Shown piece after piece: positions 36,721 to 44,666 of a DNA stretch of 64,000 nucleotides; the stretch's first letter is position 1; each line of letters starts with the position of its first letter. The stretch comes from Rufibacter immobilis. Its GTDB lineage: Bacteria; Bacteroidota; Bacteroidia; Cytophagales; Hymenobacteraceae. A program made the position numbers and the translations under genes. The stretch covers positions 732,636-796,635 of the forward strand of contig NZ_RJJE01000017.1 of assembly GCF_003721565.1 (NCBI RefSeq), given 5' to 3'. The notes below the pieces were generated by a model. The model saw only the letters and a list, made by a program, of their open reading frames with translations. It ran no database searches and was not told the origin of the DNA.

Positions 36721-39021
36721 ATGGAAGGAAAAATGACAAACACGGAAGAAAAAACATTGCCATACTGGAAAACCAGGCTGCAGGAGTTAGGGCTCACTAA
36801 AGAACAAAATGAAATAATGGTTGTCTTCCCCGGATCGGAAGAACCACAGAAGAAAAGACTACTCACAGCTGCAGGTAAAAATGACCTTGGAATACTATAC
36901 CTGGACCTGAAAAAAGAAGGTGATGCTTATGTGGCCATGACCACGAAAGAAAAGCAGGTCCACGAGAAAACAGGAGTAGAAACCATTGAAACGGTAGCCT
37001 ATTATAATATAAGGCTCCAGAAACCCTTCGGGGATAACAAATATAAACTGCCGGCCGATGCGCCGGCGTTGCCATATCTCACAACCCCCGTAATTGAGGC
37101 AGCTTGCAGCAAAAGTAAATTTATCATCCCGGTATTGGTCCTAGTGGAGGGAAGCCTAAAAGCCCTCAAAGGAGCAATGCACGGGATTTTTGCCATAGGG
37201 ATAAACGGAATATACGGGACCAGGGCAAGGGGGAAAAAAGACCTACACCCAATCGTAAAAAAAGTACTTGAGAATTGCCAGGTGCAGAATCTTGTTTACC
37301 TGCAGGATGCTGACGCCAGGGACGCAAATATGAAATACCTGGCTGATGCTGGCCAGCGGCCGATGAACTTCGCCAACGCGGTGTGGGCCTTCAAGAAAGC
37401 AACCAAGGAACTGAAAAACAGGCCAAACTGCTTCTACGCTCATGTGAAGGAGGATATTGGCCAGAAAGGGCTGGATGATGTGCTAATTGCCCAAAAAGGC
37501 AATGAAATGGAAGTTGTTGAGGATCTGTTCAAACTCAGGGAAGCCTCAAAATATTTTCAGATCCAGGACCTTGAAAAAGACCTCAAAAACATTGAGGACA
37601 TACACGATTACTTCAAGGTATCAAACGCAAAACAATTCTACAACGCTCATTCCGATGCCCTGGGGAATGAGCCATTTTACTTTTTAGGTGACCAATACAA
37701 ATACAATGACGAAGAAGACGAACTGAAAATGGTTCTTCCTGGCATTGTGAAAGATTACGTGCTGGTAGGGAACAGATACGCTAAACTTTACTTTGAGCTA
37801 AACAGCAAGGGGCTGCCTGAGCCGGTGAGGGATGTGCGCACAGAATCCAGGATAATCAGCGATTTCATGCGTCAGGGGAAAACGGAGAAACAGGCCAAAG
37901 AGCTGATGCTTCAAATACCGGACTACGAAGCATTCTGCAACGAGCCCGATTTCCTGAATTTCAAACAGGAGCACGTGATCCAGGGCCGCTTTAAGTTAAT
38001 GAACCTCGCCTACCCATTGGAGCATGAGCCGCAAGACGGAGACTGGAGCACCATACGGGGATTCCTGGAGCACATTTTCTACAACGGGGGAAATTCAAAA
38101 TTGAGCGTTGGCTTGGACATGATCCAGATGTATTACACCAAGCCAAAACAGAAACAGAGAATCCTGGCATTGGTGAGCAGGGAAAACGAAACCGGTAAAT
38201 CAACTTTTCTATCCTTCATGCGCGCCGTCTTCGGGCAGAACATGTCCATCATCGGGGCAACAGATTTCCGGTCACAGTTTAACCCCTACATTGTCAAATC
38301 TTTAGTAGGCGTTGATGAAGGTAAAATTGAAGACCCAACCATCATTGAGGCGATCAAAAGCATGGTGACCACCGACTATGCGAATTTCAATGACAAAATG
38401 GTGAGCGCCCGGCCAGTGATCAACCGGGTAAAGCTGATCATGACTACCAACCACATCTTTGATTTCGCCAATATCAATGAAGACGAGAACAAATGGTTCG
38501 TGCTGGAGGTGGGCAAGATCAAGAATAAAAACAATGACCTGATGAGTGAAATGGTGCGGGAAATTCCCGCATTTCTGCATTTCCTCAGAAACAGGAAGCT
38601 GGAGCACTTCACCACCACCAGCAGATTTGCCATTCCGGATGAAGCAGTCGAAACCGAGGCGCTGGCCAGAGTGAAGGAAAACAGCACCCCGCCGTTAGTG
38701 GCCATGATCAAGGATTACATCATTGACCGCTTCCAGGAACACAACGAGACTGAAATACTGATTGACAGGCTCAGACTATGCGAGGCGCTCCGGTATAGGG
38801 AGAAAACAGATAAAATCTCCGCTTACGAAGTGATGGTGAGCCTCAAGAGGGACCTTAACCTGAAACCAAGCAAAACGAGCGAACACTTCCGTTACCCACT
38901 GCCCATGGTAGATGTGGTGGAGAATGAGGGAGAGGAAGGACTTCTGCCTTCTTTCAACGTCGAATGGAAATACGCAAGTGGCAAGGTCTACACTTTCAAA
39001 CGGGAGGATTTCATCAAGTAG
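36721..39021 (+). CDS. Phage DNA primase-helicase (Toprim + SF3/DUF5906)
   Basis: 766 residues. Residues about 130-215 form a Toprim-like domain (VLVEGSLKALKGAMHGIFAI, later VYLQDADARDANMKYL). A D5/SF3-type helicase follows: Walker A SRENETGKSTFLSF near 488, SLVGVDEGKIEDPTIIEAIK as Walker B region, and IMTTNHIFDFANINEDENKW as sensor/motif C. It should prime and unwind phage DNA. A terminator and an iteron-rich candidate origin follow directly. Confidence 0.85.
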   Translation: MEGKMTNTEEKTLPYWKTRLQELGLTKEQNEIMVVFPGSEEPQKKRLLTAAGKNDLGILYLDLKKEGDAYVAMTTKEKQVHEKTGVETIETVAYYNIRLQKPFGDNKYKLPADAPALPYLTTPVIEAACSKSKFIIPVLVLVEGSLKALKGAMHGIFAIGINGIYGTRARGKKDLHPIVKKVLENCQVQNLVYLQDADARDANMKYLADAGQRPMNFANAVWAFKKATKELKNRPNCFYAHVKEDIGQKGLDDVLIAQKGNEMEVVEDLFKLREASKYFQIQDLEKDLKNIEDIHDYFKVSNAKQFYNAHSDALGNEPFYFLGDQYKYNDEEDELKMVLPGIVKDYVLVGNRYAKLYFELNSKGLPEPVRDVRTESRIISDFMRQGKTEKQAKELMLQIPDYEAFCNEPDFLNFKQEHVIQGRFKLMNLAYPLEHEPQDGDWSTIRGFLEHIFYNGGNSKLSVGLDMIQMYYTKPKQKQRILALVSRENETGKSTFLSFMRAVFGQNMSIIGATDFRSQFNPYIVKSLVGVDEGKIEDPTIIEAIKSMVTTDYANFNDKMVSARPVINRVKLIMTTNHIFDFANINEDENKWFVLEVGKIKNKNNDLMSEMVREIPAFLHFLRNRKLEHFTTTSRFAIPDEAVETEALARVKENSTPPLVAMIKDYIIDRFQEHNETEILIDRLRLCEALRYREKTDKISAYEVMVSLKRDLNLKPSKTSEHFRYPLPMVDVVENEGEEGLLPSFNVEWKYASGKVYTFKREDFIK

Positions 39022-39042
39022 CAAAGCATCTTACCAAAAGGA

Positions 39043-39070
39043 AAAGTGCAATCCAACTGCACTTTTTTTT
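39043..39070 (+). terminator. Terminator after primase-helicase
   Basis: AAAGTGCA, loop of 7, TGCACTTT then more T. It separates the replication gene from the downstream iteron field. Confidence 0.8.
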
Positions 39071-39110
39071 GGGGCCTTTGCTACAGGATGGAGAAAATGT
39101 CTGAAAAACG

Positions 39111-39341
39111 GTAAGACAGTAAGAAAACGAGTTTAAAAAGTTGGGGCTGAAAAGGTTAGCTTCTTACTATTTATACTTTTTTAGTAAGAAATAGTAAGAA
39201 ACAGTAAGAAGAAAAACCCACCAAAAAACGCCTCAGAATAAAACTGCCGCTAATTTTCTTACTCTTCTTTCTGATCTAACTAAACAGTAAGACAATAAAC
39301 AGCTGTAAAACAGCCACTTCAATGGTTTCTTACTGTCTTAC
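39111..39341. repeat. GTAAGA iteron field, candidate phage origin
   Basis: Ten copies of GTAAGA: plus strand at 39,111, 39,119, 39,184, 39,194, 39,204, 39,287; minus strand (TCTTAC) at 39,162, 39,257, 39,328, 39,336. Three plus copies are spaced exactly 10 bp, so they share one helix face; the last two minus copies are 8 bp apart, like the first two plus copies. The region has no gene and an AT-rich stretch with runs of T. Placement right after the primase-helicase supports an origin, but transcriptional control sites are also possible. Confidence 0.65.
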
Positions 39342-39392
39342 TGTTTTTTCACGGTATCCGGGTAAAATAAGAAACAGCTATAAACACCGAAA

Positions 39393-39698
39393 ATGGGCGA
39401 ATCATCAAAACTTCCAAAAAAGGAACTGTACCCTAAGTTCCTGCAGAGCACAGACGGCACGGAACAGATAAAGATCATCAGCCGGCGCTCCTACATCTAC
39501 ACCTGCTTTTACAGGGATGGGGACCTGTACACCGCCAGGGTGGAGCACAAAGCAAACAGTGAATACACAGAAACCAGCATGCTCAACTGCTACAAACTCT
39601 CAGAGGAGGAATACTTTCTGGAAAAGTTGGGGGAGCTGGCCAGATACTTTGCCAACATCAAAATGAAAATAGACCACTTAACAAACACACCCGCATGA
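39393..39698 (+). CDS. Early phage protein, unknown
   Basis: 101 residues; beta-strands IKIISRRSYIYTCFYRDGDL and LYTARVEHKANSEY, then helix SEEEYFLEKLGELARYFANI. It looks like a small alpha/beta protein. First gene after the iteron field; its stop overlaps the next start (ATGA). Confidence 0.6.
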   Translation: MGESSKLPKKELYPKFLQSTDGTEQIKIISRRSYIYTCFYRDGDLYTARVEHKANSEYTETSMLNCYKLSEEEYFLEKLGELARYFANIKMKIDHLTNTPA

Positions 39699-39856
39699 AC
39701 ATTTTAAAAGATCTAGAATGTGACTTCTGCAGAATTATCATGGTGGAGCAACACCAGGTACTGCTATTCAGGAAAAAAAACACCATTGTGGCCATGAGCA
39801 GGATGCACATCAAAGGGAAACACTATGCCACCTACACGGTGGAACGGGAATATTAG
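39695..39856 (+). CDS. 53-residue early phage protein
   Basis: MNILKDLECDFCRIIMVEQH and on to TYTVEREY. It starts at an ATGA overlap with the gene before it. Short strands, one CDFC pair. Not recognised; coding is supported by the overlap and its place in a dense operon. Confidence 0.5.
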   Translation: MNILKDLECDFCRIIMVEQHQVLLFRKKNTIVAMSRMHIKGKHYATYTVEREY

Positions 39857-39865
39857 GACAGCGAT

Positions 39866-40027
39866 ATGGTGAGGCTAATCTTCATGAAGTACCAGGGCAT
39901 TTTCAGAATTACCATCCCAGGAATAGATGAAGCGCTGCAGATTCCTGATCTGGAGAAAGTGGCCAGCCAAATGTTCTTCACAATGAAAGGCAAAGCAATC
40001 ATGGCCAGAATGGAAATAACCAAATGA
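39866..40027 (+). CDS. 53-residue early phage protein
   Basis: MVRLIFMKYQGIFRITIPGI and on to KGKAIMARMEITK. The stop overlaps the start of the following gene as ATGA, 9 bp after the preceding stop. Unknown. Confidence 0.5.
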   Translation: MVRLIFMKYQGIFRITIPGIDEALQIPDLEKVASQMFFTMKGKAIMARMEITK

Positions 40028-40275
40028 CACATAAAATAGGAATGCACTACACTTTCAAGGAAGGGGTACTGCACTGCAGGGTAGAACTGGACAATGGTGC
40101 CTATAAGATCTTGGGCCCCCAGCTCAAGGCAGAACTGGAGCTCGGTCTTCTGGAAGGGGAGCGAATGGAGAACACCAGCGAGGGAGGAGCGGTCTATGAG
40201 TTAACGTTCAGTGATCTGGACGAGCACGAGCATTTCACCAGGACATTTTTCACAATGGTAAAAAAAAACTACTGA
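40024..40275 (+). CDS. Early phage protein, unknown
   Basis: 83 residues with strands MHYTFKEGVLHCRVELDNGA and a helix GPQLKAELELGLLEGER. Coupled to the preceding small gene by ATGA. Unknown. Confidence 0.6.
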   Translation: MTHKIGMHYTFKEGVLHCRVELDNGAYKILGPQLKAELELGLLEGERMENTSEGGAVYELTFSDLDEHEHFTRTFFTMVKKNY

Positions 40276-40371
40276 TACCTGTCAAAAAGGGTGTCTACGC
40301 CACACCCCGCCCAAAGGCCGCAAAGCCACTTTTTAAACCTTGATTTTAACCTATCAAAAAGGAGATCCTAA

Positions 40372-40554
40372 ATGACACCAGAAATAAAGAAAATGATCGC
40401 GGCTAAAGCGGCCGAGGTCCAGCAAATAAAAAGCGACCTAGAAAACGTCACTTATCTTGATGATTTTAATAATGAAGCAGCCTCAAATTCTCTTACTGAA
40501 ATTGACAATCTGCTAGATGATGTGATTGTGATACTTGAGCAGTTTGAAGATTAA
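40372..40554 (+). CDS. Small acidic early phage protein
   Basis: 60 residues, very acidic and helical (LTEIDNLLDDVIVILEQFED at the end). Preceded by AAAGGAG 8 nt before the ATG, a better ribosome site than most neighbours. The composition suits a DNA-mimic or inhibitor, but this is speculation. Confidence 0.55.
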   Translation: MTPEIKKMIAAKAAEVQQIKSDLENVTYLDDFNNEAASNSLTEIDNLLDDVIVILEQFED

Positions 40555-40565
40555 CATAATGATTT

Positions 40566-40784
40566 ATGATAACAACCAGAGAAGGGGACCCAAAACAAAG
40601 AGGAGAATCTGTTTGGGCTATTGGAATTACAGGCAGTAATGGCAAGCCTCAGTACATGCCTTTCAGAGCCAAGGTGAGCAACCCAAATGACTGCTTTGCA
40701 AAAGAGTGTTTTACTCTTTATGCAAATGCAAAAAAAACGGCAAACAAAATGAATACTGAAAAGGGCTATGCTCAATTAACCTAA
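40566..40784 (+). CDS. Small early phage protein
   Basis: 72 residues: GESVWAIGITGSNGKPQYMP and CFTLYANAKKTANKMNTEKG. Probably two strands and a helix. 11 bp after the previous stop. Unknown. Confidence 0.55.
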   Translation: MITTREGDPKQRGESVWAIGITGSNGKPQYMPFRAKVSNPNDCFAKECFTLYANAKKTANKMNTEKGYAQLT

Positions 40785-40813
40785 AGTTATTACCACCACT
40801 AAAGACCATAATC

Positions 40814-41053
40814 ATGAACCACAAAATTGTAAAAACAGCAGAAACAGAAGTTCTAATTTATAGAGACCGCACTGAGGAGAATGAAGAGATAGTTGTTGTC
40901 CAGGCATGGAAACACTATGAGGGTGATCCAGACGAAGATGAAGGAATAGTTTATGAGTCGCATGACTTTGCCAATGCCGATGCGGCCAAGGCTTATGTGC
41001 GGGATTTCTCCGAAGCTTCAGCAGAAGAGTTTCTTATAAGAAGTGTTTTATAG
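40814..41053 (+). CDS. Small acidic early phage protein
   Basis: 79 residues, acidic: EVLIYRDRTEENEEIVVVQA, HYEGDPDEDEGIVYESHDFA, then helix AAKAYVRDFSEASAEEFLIR. Unknown. Confidence 0.55.
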   Translation: MNHKIVKTAETEVLIYRDRTEENEEIVVVQAWKHYEGDPDEDEGIVYESHDFANADAAKAYVRDFSEASAEEFLIRSVL

Positions 41054-41075
41054 AATCTAATAATTAAACATTAAC

Positions 41076-41477
41076 ATGAGAATACAACCGAATGCAGATT
41101 TCGCAGAGGCAATAGCTGTAATGAGTAGCGGAAATCCTGGGGCTTTAATGGCCTTGATAGAAATGGCAAAGCATGGCCATTTAGTAGACCCAAACCAAAT
41201 AGCTGGTGGATTCTACTACATAATGAAACTGGACCAGTTTGAAATTTATGGTAGTGATATATATGTGCTTTTCTCAGATATCTGTGAGAGAAAGCTGCAT
41301 TGGTTACTGGCAACGATCAAGGCACCTGAGCTGGGGCTAATTAATGAGGAAATTCTAAAAGAAGCGGCCAGTAAACAGGACTACAGCGGAAGGAAACTGA
41401 TAAATGCTGAACACATTTATAATGAGGTAAAATTAAAGGTCCAAAATTTCAATGAATACAATGAGGGTAGATCCTAA
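41076..41477 (+). CDS. Early phage protein, helical
   Basis: 133 residues, mainly helical: AEAIAVMSSGNPGALMALIE, IYVLFSDICERKLHWLLATI. The 3' end overlaps the next gene by 26 bp. Unknown; this type of small helical protein occurs in Bacteroidota phages. Confidence 0.6.
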   Translation: MRIQPNADFAEAIAVMSSGNPGALMALIEMAKHGHLVDPNQIAGGFYYIMKLDQFEIYGSDIYVLFSDICERKLHWLLATIKAPELGLINEEILKEAASKQDYSGRKLINAEHIYNEVKLKVQNFNEYNEGRS

Positions 41478-41691
41478 TTCACAAACGCACAGGTGCATCA
41501 TGATGGGCTACATAATAGGGAAAATGGAAACAACAAGTTGCAATGCCTGGGATGCAATCAAATACTTCTTCCTGGAGAAAAATCTTTCGGCTCCATCTGA
41601 AAAGGTAGTCCAAGAGTTTTACCGGCATTGGCTAGAATTTAAAGAAACAGATTTTGCAAAGGCATTAATAGGAGAACATGAAGAAATTTGA
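41452..41691 (+). CDS. Early phage protein, unknown
   Basis: 79 residues: RCIMMGYIIGKMETTSCNAW and FYRHWLEFKETDFAKALIGE. Overlaps both neighbours (26 and 14 bp), which argues for a real compact operon. Confidence 0.55.
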   Translation: MNTMRVDPNSQTHRCIMMGYIIGKMETTSCNAWDAIKYFFLEKNLSAPSEKVVQEFYRHWLEFKETDFAKALIGEHEEI

Positions 41692-41860
41692 AACTGGGCA
41701 TGCAGAAAACTGCATCTGTGAAGTCTGCAGAAAAACAATTTTAGAGCAGAGCACAGAAATAAGCAGGGAAATTAAAAGGTCCTATAGATTCCTAGTCTGG
41801 ACCTCAATCATTTTAGCAACAATCAATATAGTAGCAGCAATTTTTAAGATTATTGAATAA
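41678..41860 (+). CDS. Small protein with CxxC and C-terminal TM
   Basis: 60 residues: a Cys pair CICEVC near residues 11-16, a basic stretch, then a C-terminal membrane segment FLVWTSIILATINIVAAIFK. A tail-anchored membrane protein with a possible metal-binding head. Start and stop overlap neighbours. Unknown role; superinfection control or host takeover are possible. Confidence 0.55.
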   Translation: MKKFETGHAENCICEVCRKTILEQSTEISREIKRSYRFLVWTSIILATINIVAAIFKIIE

Positions 41861-42291
41861 TGGAAACAGCAAGAATAGAATTCACTGATCAGACAAACCA
41901 GAAGATATTTATCAATGCAGAGCGCGAAACTGAAAATAATAGCACAACAATTACCCTAAACGTTGAATTTCAACCAGCTGTAGCGCAAAATAGAAAAGTA
42001 GGCTTCGGCGAATGGTTAGCTGCTCAGTTAATAAAGAAAGTAGGGGAAATTGGAAAGGAGGTAACAGAAGAGGTTAGACCGGAAGATCCTGAAACTTATT
42101 TGATGTATGGGTATGTAGCGGCAAAAACAAATTTTATGGGATTGTCACCACGACAGGCGATTCAGGAATTCATAGAATTAAGGGGCCTTGATAATTCAAT
42201 ACAGAATATGGCTAGTTTTCTAGGGGCGTGGGCCTTGTTTGAAGCTAGCCAAAAAGGGAAGAAACTATTGCTGCAAGATATATTCAAATAA
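41860..42291 (+). CDS. Early phage protein, unknown
   Basis: 143 residues. N-terminal strands (ARIEFTDQTNQKIFINAERE) and a helical C-terminal half (LSPRQAIQEFIELRGLDNSI). The start shares one base with the preceding stop. It ends just before a REP-like hairpin. Confidence 0.6.
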   Translation: METARIEFTDQTNQKIFINAERETENNSTTITLNVEFQPAVAQNRKVGFGEWLAAQLIKKVGEIGKEVTEEVRPEDPETYLMYGYVAAKTNFMGLSPRQAIQEFIELRGLDNSIQNMASFLGAWALFEASQKGKKLLLQDIFK

Positions 42292-42293
42292 GA

Positions 42294-42327
42294 TTTTGGG
42301 GCTGTTTTTCAGAAAACAGCCCCAAAA
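42294..42327. repeat. REP-like hairpin inside prophage
   Basis: TTTTGGGGCTGTTTTTC, AG, AAAACAGCCCCAAAA. Same core and T/A loop as the host palindromes but with TTTT/AAAA in place of the CGTTTA outer arms. It can act as terminator of the small early genes. Confidence 0.75.
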
Positions 42328-42339
42328 CTTTAACAGACA

Positions 42340-42543
42340 ATGGAAAACAAATCTTTCACCTGCCCTGACTGCGGCCGCACCAGCTACAACTCCAATGACA
42401 TTACACACCAGTATTGTGGCCATTGCCATACTTTTCCGGAGGATAGAGAACGTAAGCGAGAAAGGGAACATCTACTGGCCAGAGCCAACAATAAAATCAC
42501 TTATCTGCCGCAATGGCTACAAAATTTAATATTCGGCAAATGA
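42340..42543 (+). CDS. Zinc-ribbon protein
   Basis: 67 residues with CPDCGRTS (residues 8-11) and HQYCGHCH (about 25-30), a two-pair zinc ribbon, followed by a highly basic helix EDRERKREREHLLARA. Its stop overlaps the start of the serine recombinase (ATGA), so the two are coexpressed. It could aid DNA binding or transcription. Confidence 0.65.
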   Translation: MENKSFTCPDCGRTSYNSNDITHQYCGHCHTFPEDRERKREREHLLARANNKITYLPQWLQNLIFGK

Positions 42544-43145
42544 AAAGAGTAGCTATATACGCCAGAGTGAGCACCATTGACAAAGACCAGAATCCGGAAA
42601 CCCAGCTGGTCCCGCTCAGGGAGTACTGCACCAGGAGAAACTACCAGGTAGTCGCAGAGCTGGTAGACCAGGCCAGCGGAAAACGGACCGAGAAAAGACC
42701 GGCTTATAAGCAGCTGCAGGAAATAACCATGCAGCGGAAAGTGGATGTGGTACTGGTTTTCAGATATGACCGCTTCGCCCGGTCTATGCAGGAGCTGGTA
42801 ACCAGCCTGGCCAACTTCAACGCCCTGGGTGTAGACTTCATTTCCTACATGGAACAGGTAGACACGACAACCGCCCACGGTAAACTCTTCTTCCACATGA
42901 TCGCGGGCATGGCTGAGTTCGGGAGCCAGCTGATCAGCGAGAACGTGAAAGCCGGCATGGCCAGAGCCAAAGGGGAAGGGAAAAGGATCAGCAGACCAAG
43001 ACTGGATGATAGCACCAGGCTGAAAATACTGGAGCTGCACAAGAAAAAGAAAAGCCCCAACCAGATCGCAAAAGCCCTGAAAATCGGCTACGGAACAGTA
43101 TACAATTACCTGAAAGAGAAACGCCAAGCGGAAGAAAATAAATAA
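42540..43145 (+). CDS. Small serine recombinase (resolvase/invertase type)
   Basis: 201 residues from MKRVAIYARVSTIDKDQNPE; the Ser in YARVS is the nucleophile. Other landmarks: VLVFRYDRFARSMQELV, GVDFISYMEQVDTTTAHGKL, AEFGSQLISENVKAGMARAK, and a C-terminal HTH SPNQIAKALKIGYGTVYNYL. It is a complete resolvase/invertase-size enzyme, too short for a large serine integrase. It may resolve dimers, invert a segment or act as the phage integrase. A 46-bp-period tandem repeat starts right at its stop codon. Confidence 0.88.
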   Translation: MKRVAIYARVSTIDKDQNPETQLVPLREYCTRRNYQVVAELVDQASGKRTEKRPAYKQLQEITMQRKVDVVLVFRYDRFARSMQELVTSLANFNALGVDFISYMEQVDTTTAHGKLFFHMIAGMAEFGSQLISENVKAGMARAKGEGKRISRPRLDDSTRLKILELHKKKKSPNQIAKALKIGYGTVYNYLKEKRQAEENK

Positions 43146-43217
43146 AAAAAATCGCAGTCAGGTTTGTCCCTGCCGAAATTGAAGTTTTTAGAAAAAATCG
43201 CAGTCAGGTTTGTCCCT
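43146..43217. repeat. Tandem repeat behind the serine recombinase
   Basis: A 26-bp sequence beginning AAAAAATCGCAGTCAGG occurs exactly at 43,146-43,171 and 43,192-43,217; weaker similarity continues for about 20 bp after each copy, so the unit is 46 bp. It directly follows the recombinase stop codon. Candidate subsites for the recombinase, though no clear inner dyad is seen. Confidence 0.7.
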
Positions 43218-43311
43218 AAAAATATAGAGTTTTTGCGCTTTTTGATTTAAGCTATCTTGTAAAAACAGCCCTAATTGCTTAATTTAGTACAAACAGACAA
43301 GGAATTAGAAT

Positions 43312-43350
43312 AAGACCGACCGCTATCTGACTAATAGCCCGGTCTTTTTT
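43312..43350 (+). terminator. Terminator at end of early region
   Basis: AAGACCG and CGGTCTT arms around a 25-nt partly paired loop, then TTTT. It separates the recombinase unit from the next gene. Confidence 0.65.
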
Positions 43351-43455
43351 CATTTAGCATTATGCGCACATTTTTGTAATGAACTTTTAGCGCGATGTTT
43401 TCCTTTTTCTGTGAGCACGGCGGACAAACACAGGAAGGGGAACTCTACCCCCTTT

Positions 43456-43962
43456 ATGACAACAACCACTCTATCTATTGCAGTAAAGCCTTACACACTT
43501 AAATACCTGGAAGCCTCTCTGTTTTTGCAGGAGAATGAAATCTACAAATTAAGCAAGCTGGACGCTTTCGGCCTGTTTCTGAATACGCTCATGCGCCGGC
43601 CGCTGGATGATATTCAGTACCACAACTACCTGAAACGCTATACGGCAATATTCCAGGTGTCTGTGAAGGTGGACGAAATCGTGATCATGGGCTTTAAGCT
43701 AACGCCCCAGGGGATGGTAGACTTCAACAATTTCGTGGAGGGAATCATCCGCTCAGAATTTCACGCCTATGTGGACTATGCCTTAGAGTACGGAAGCAGC
43801 AGCCGAGCCAAGGCATTCCTGAAGTTTCGGGAGAAATACAACATGAGCGAAGAGGACTATCCCTTCGAAACCATGAAGAAAAGCTACGACCGTTACCGGG
43901 AAAGAAAACTCAACAAAATCACTGAGGTACAGGAAGCAAGGCCTTTGAAGCTGGTTGCCTAA
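43456..43962 (+). CDS. Unknown phage protein, candidate late regulator
   Basis: 168 residues from MTTTTLSIAVKPYTLKYLEA; a GTG 15 codons upstream is possible. Mixed alpha/beta, with a basic helical C-terminus (FREKYNMSEEDYPFETMKKS then YDRYRERKLNK). I recall similar proteins in other Bacteroidota mobile elements but know no function. It stands alone between the early terminator and the first late promoter, which begins 4 bp after its stop: the usual position of a late activator. That role is inference. Confidence 0.6.
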   Translation: MTTTTLSIAVKPYTLKYLEASLFLQENEIYKLSKLDAFGLFLNTLMRRPLDDIQYHNYLKRYTAIFQVSVKVDEIVIMGFKLTPQGMVDFNNFVEGIIRSEFHAYVDYALEYGSSSRAKAFLKFREKYNMSEEDYPFETMKKSYDRYRERKLNKITEVQEARPLKLVA

Positions 43963-43965
43963 GCC

Positions 43966-44001
43966 TGTCCTTTTTAAGCCCTCCCAACAGCGCTAGCTTT
44001 G
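43966..44001 (+). promoter_or_regulatory. Late promoter copy L1
   Basis: TGTCCTTTTT (43,966-43,975), 22 bp, TTTG; the -7 box is TAGCTTTG (43,994-44,001), a full TAnnTTTG match. It serves the tail gene starting at 44,017. Confidence 0.75.
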
Positions 44002-44016
44002 TTTAATTACAGAGCA

Positions 44017-44664
44017 ATGCAGAATATCGTTGGTTTAGAGGGGGAGAACCTGGGAGGAATTACCAGGCTTTTTTTCATTGAGCAGAAGAATCTACTAGAG
44101 CAGCAGCCCACAGATGGGCTGCTGCTAGAGGGAACCATTACCTTGTCACCAGGAACTGAGTGGCATTTTTTTATTCCCACCCCATACACCACCAGTTTCA
44201 CGGAAGAGGAGGAACGGACCCCCCACGGCTACCTGTACACGCAGGAAGTGAAGGGATTCAGGGCAAAAGACAACCTCCAGCTGGCAAAAGCCTGGCTAAA
44301 ACTGCGCGGTAAAAAAATGGTGCTGTTGGCCATTGACGCGAACAACCAATGCCGCCTGATCGGGAATACAGAGGATTTCCTGATGATCACGCGGAAACTG
44401 GACACCGGCAGCGCGCCCAGCATCCGGAACGGATATAATTTCTCCTTTAAAGGCACATCCACCGAACCCGCGAAATTCTTCGTGGGCACATTCACTGTTT
44501 CCGAAGAGGGACCAACCCCCACACCAGGCAATACAGGATCTGGAGGCGGACCGGTCACAATAAAGGACGTGAACGGGAACACCCTGGGAATCGTGCCTGC
44601 AGGCAGCACTTTCACTTTACCGGATATATGGCTCACGATTGATGATAAATACCTGGAGATATAG
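44017..44664 (+). CDS. Phage tail-tube-like structural protein A
   Basis: 215 residues from MQNIVGLEGENLGGITRLFF. An N-terminal beta-rich domain ends with RNGYNFSFKGTSTEPAKFFV, then a glycine/proline linker PTPTPGNTGSGGGP and a short C-terminal beta segment. The body matches the product of 50,268-50,795 block for block (ENxGG near the start, FxxLAxDAxxQxRxxG, then RxGxxFxFK). Such proteins are typical beta-barrel tail components. First gene after late promoter L1. Confidence 0.65.
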   Translation: MQNIVGLEGENLGGITRLFFIEQKNLLEQQPTDGLLLEGTITLSPGTEWHFFIPTPYTTSFTEEEERTPHGYLYTQEVKGFRAKDNLQLAKAWLKLRGKKMVLLAIDANNQCRLIGNTEDFLMITRKLDTGSAPSIRNGYNFSFKGTSTEPAKFFVGTFTVSEEGPTPTPGNTGSGGGPVTIKDVNGNTLGIVPAGSTFTLPDIWLTIDDKYLEI

Positions 44665-44666
44665 CC

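Noticed and set aside
38912-39136. A 74-codon frame over the end of the primase-helicase and the terminator
   Set aside because: It runs through the terminator and has no sign of coding; it is a shadow of the primase-helicase 3' end.
39111-39341. CRISPR array
   Set aside because: The repeats are hexamers in both orientations with irregular gaps, and no cas gene is in the window.
42540-43145. Large serine integrase
   Set aside because: The protein is only 201 residues and ends after the HTH; it lacks the zinc-ribbon and coiled-coil domains of large serine integrases.
43381-43440. A sixth late-promoter copy (TTTTCCTTTTT near 43,398)
   Set aside because: The box is TTTTCC instead of TGTCC and no TTTG lies 22 bp after it.
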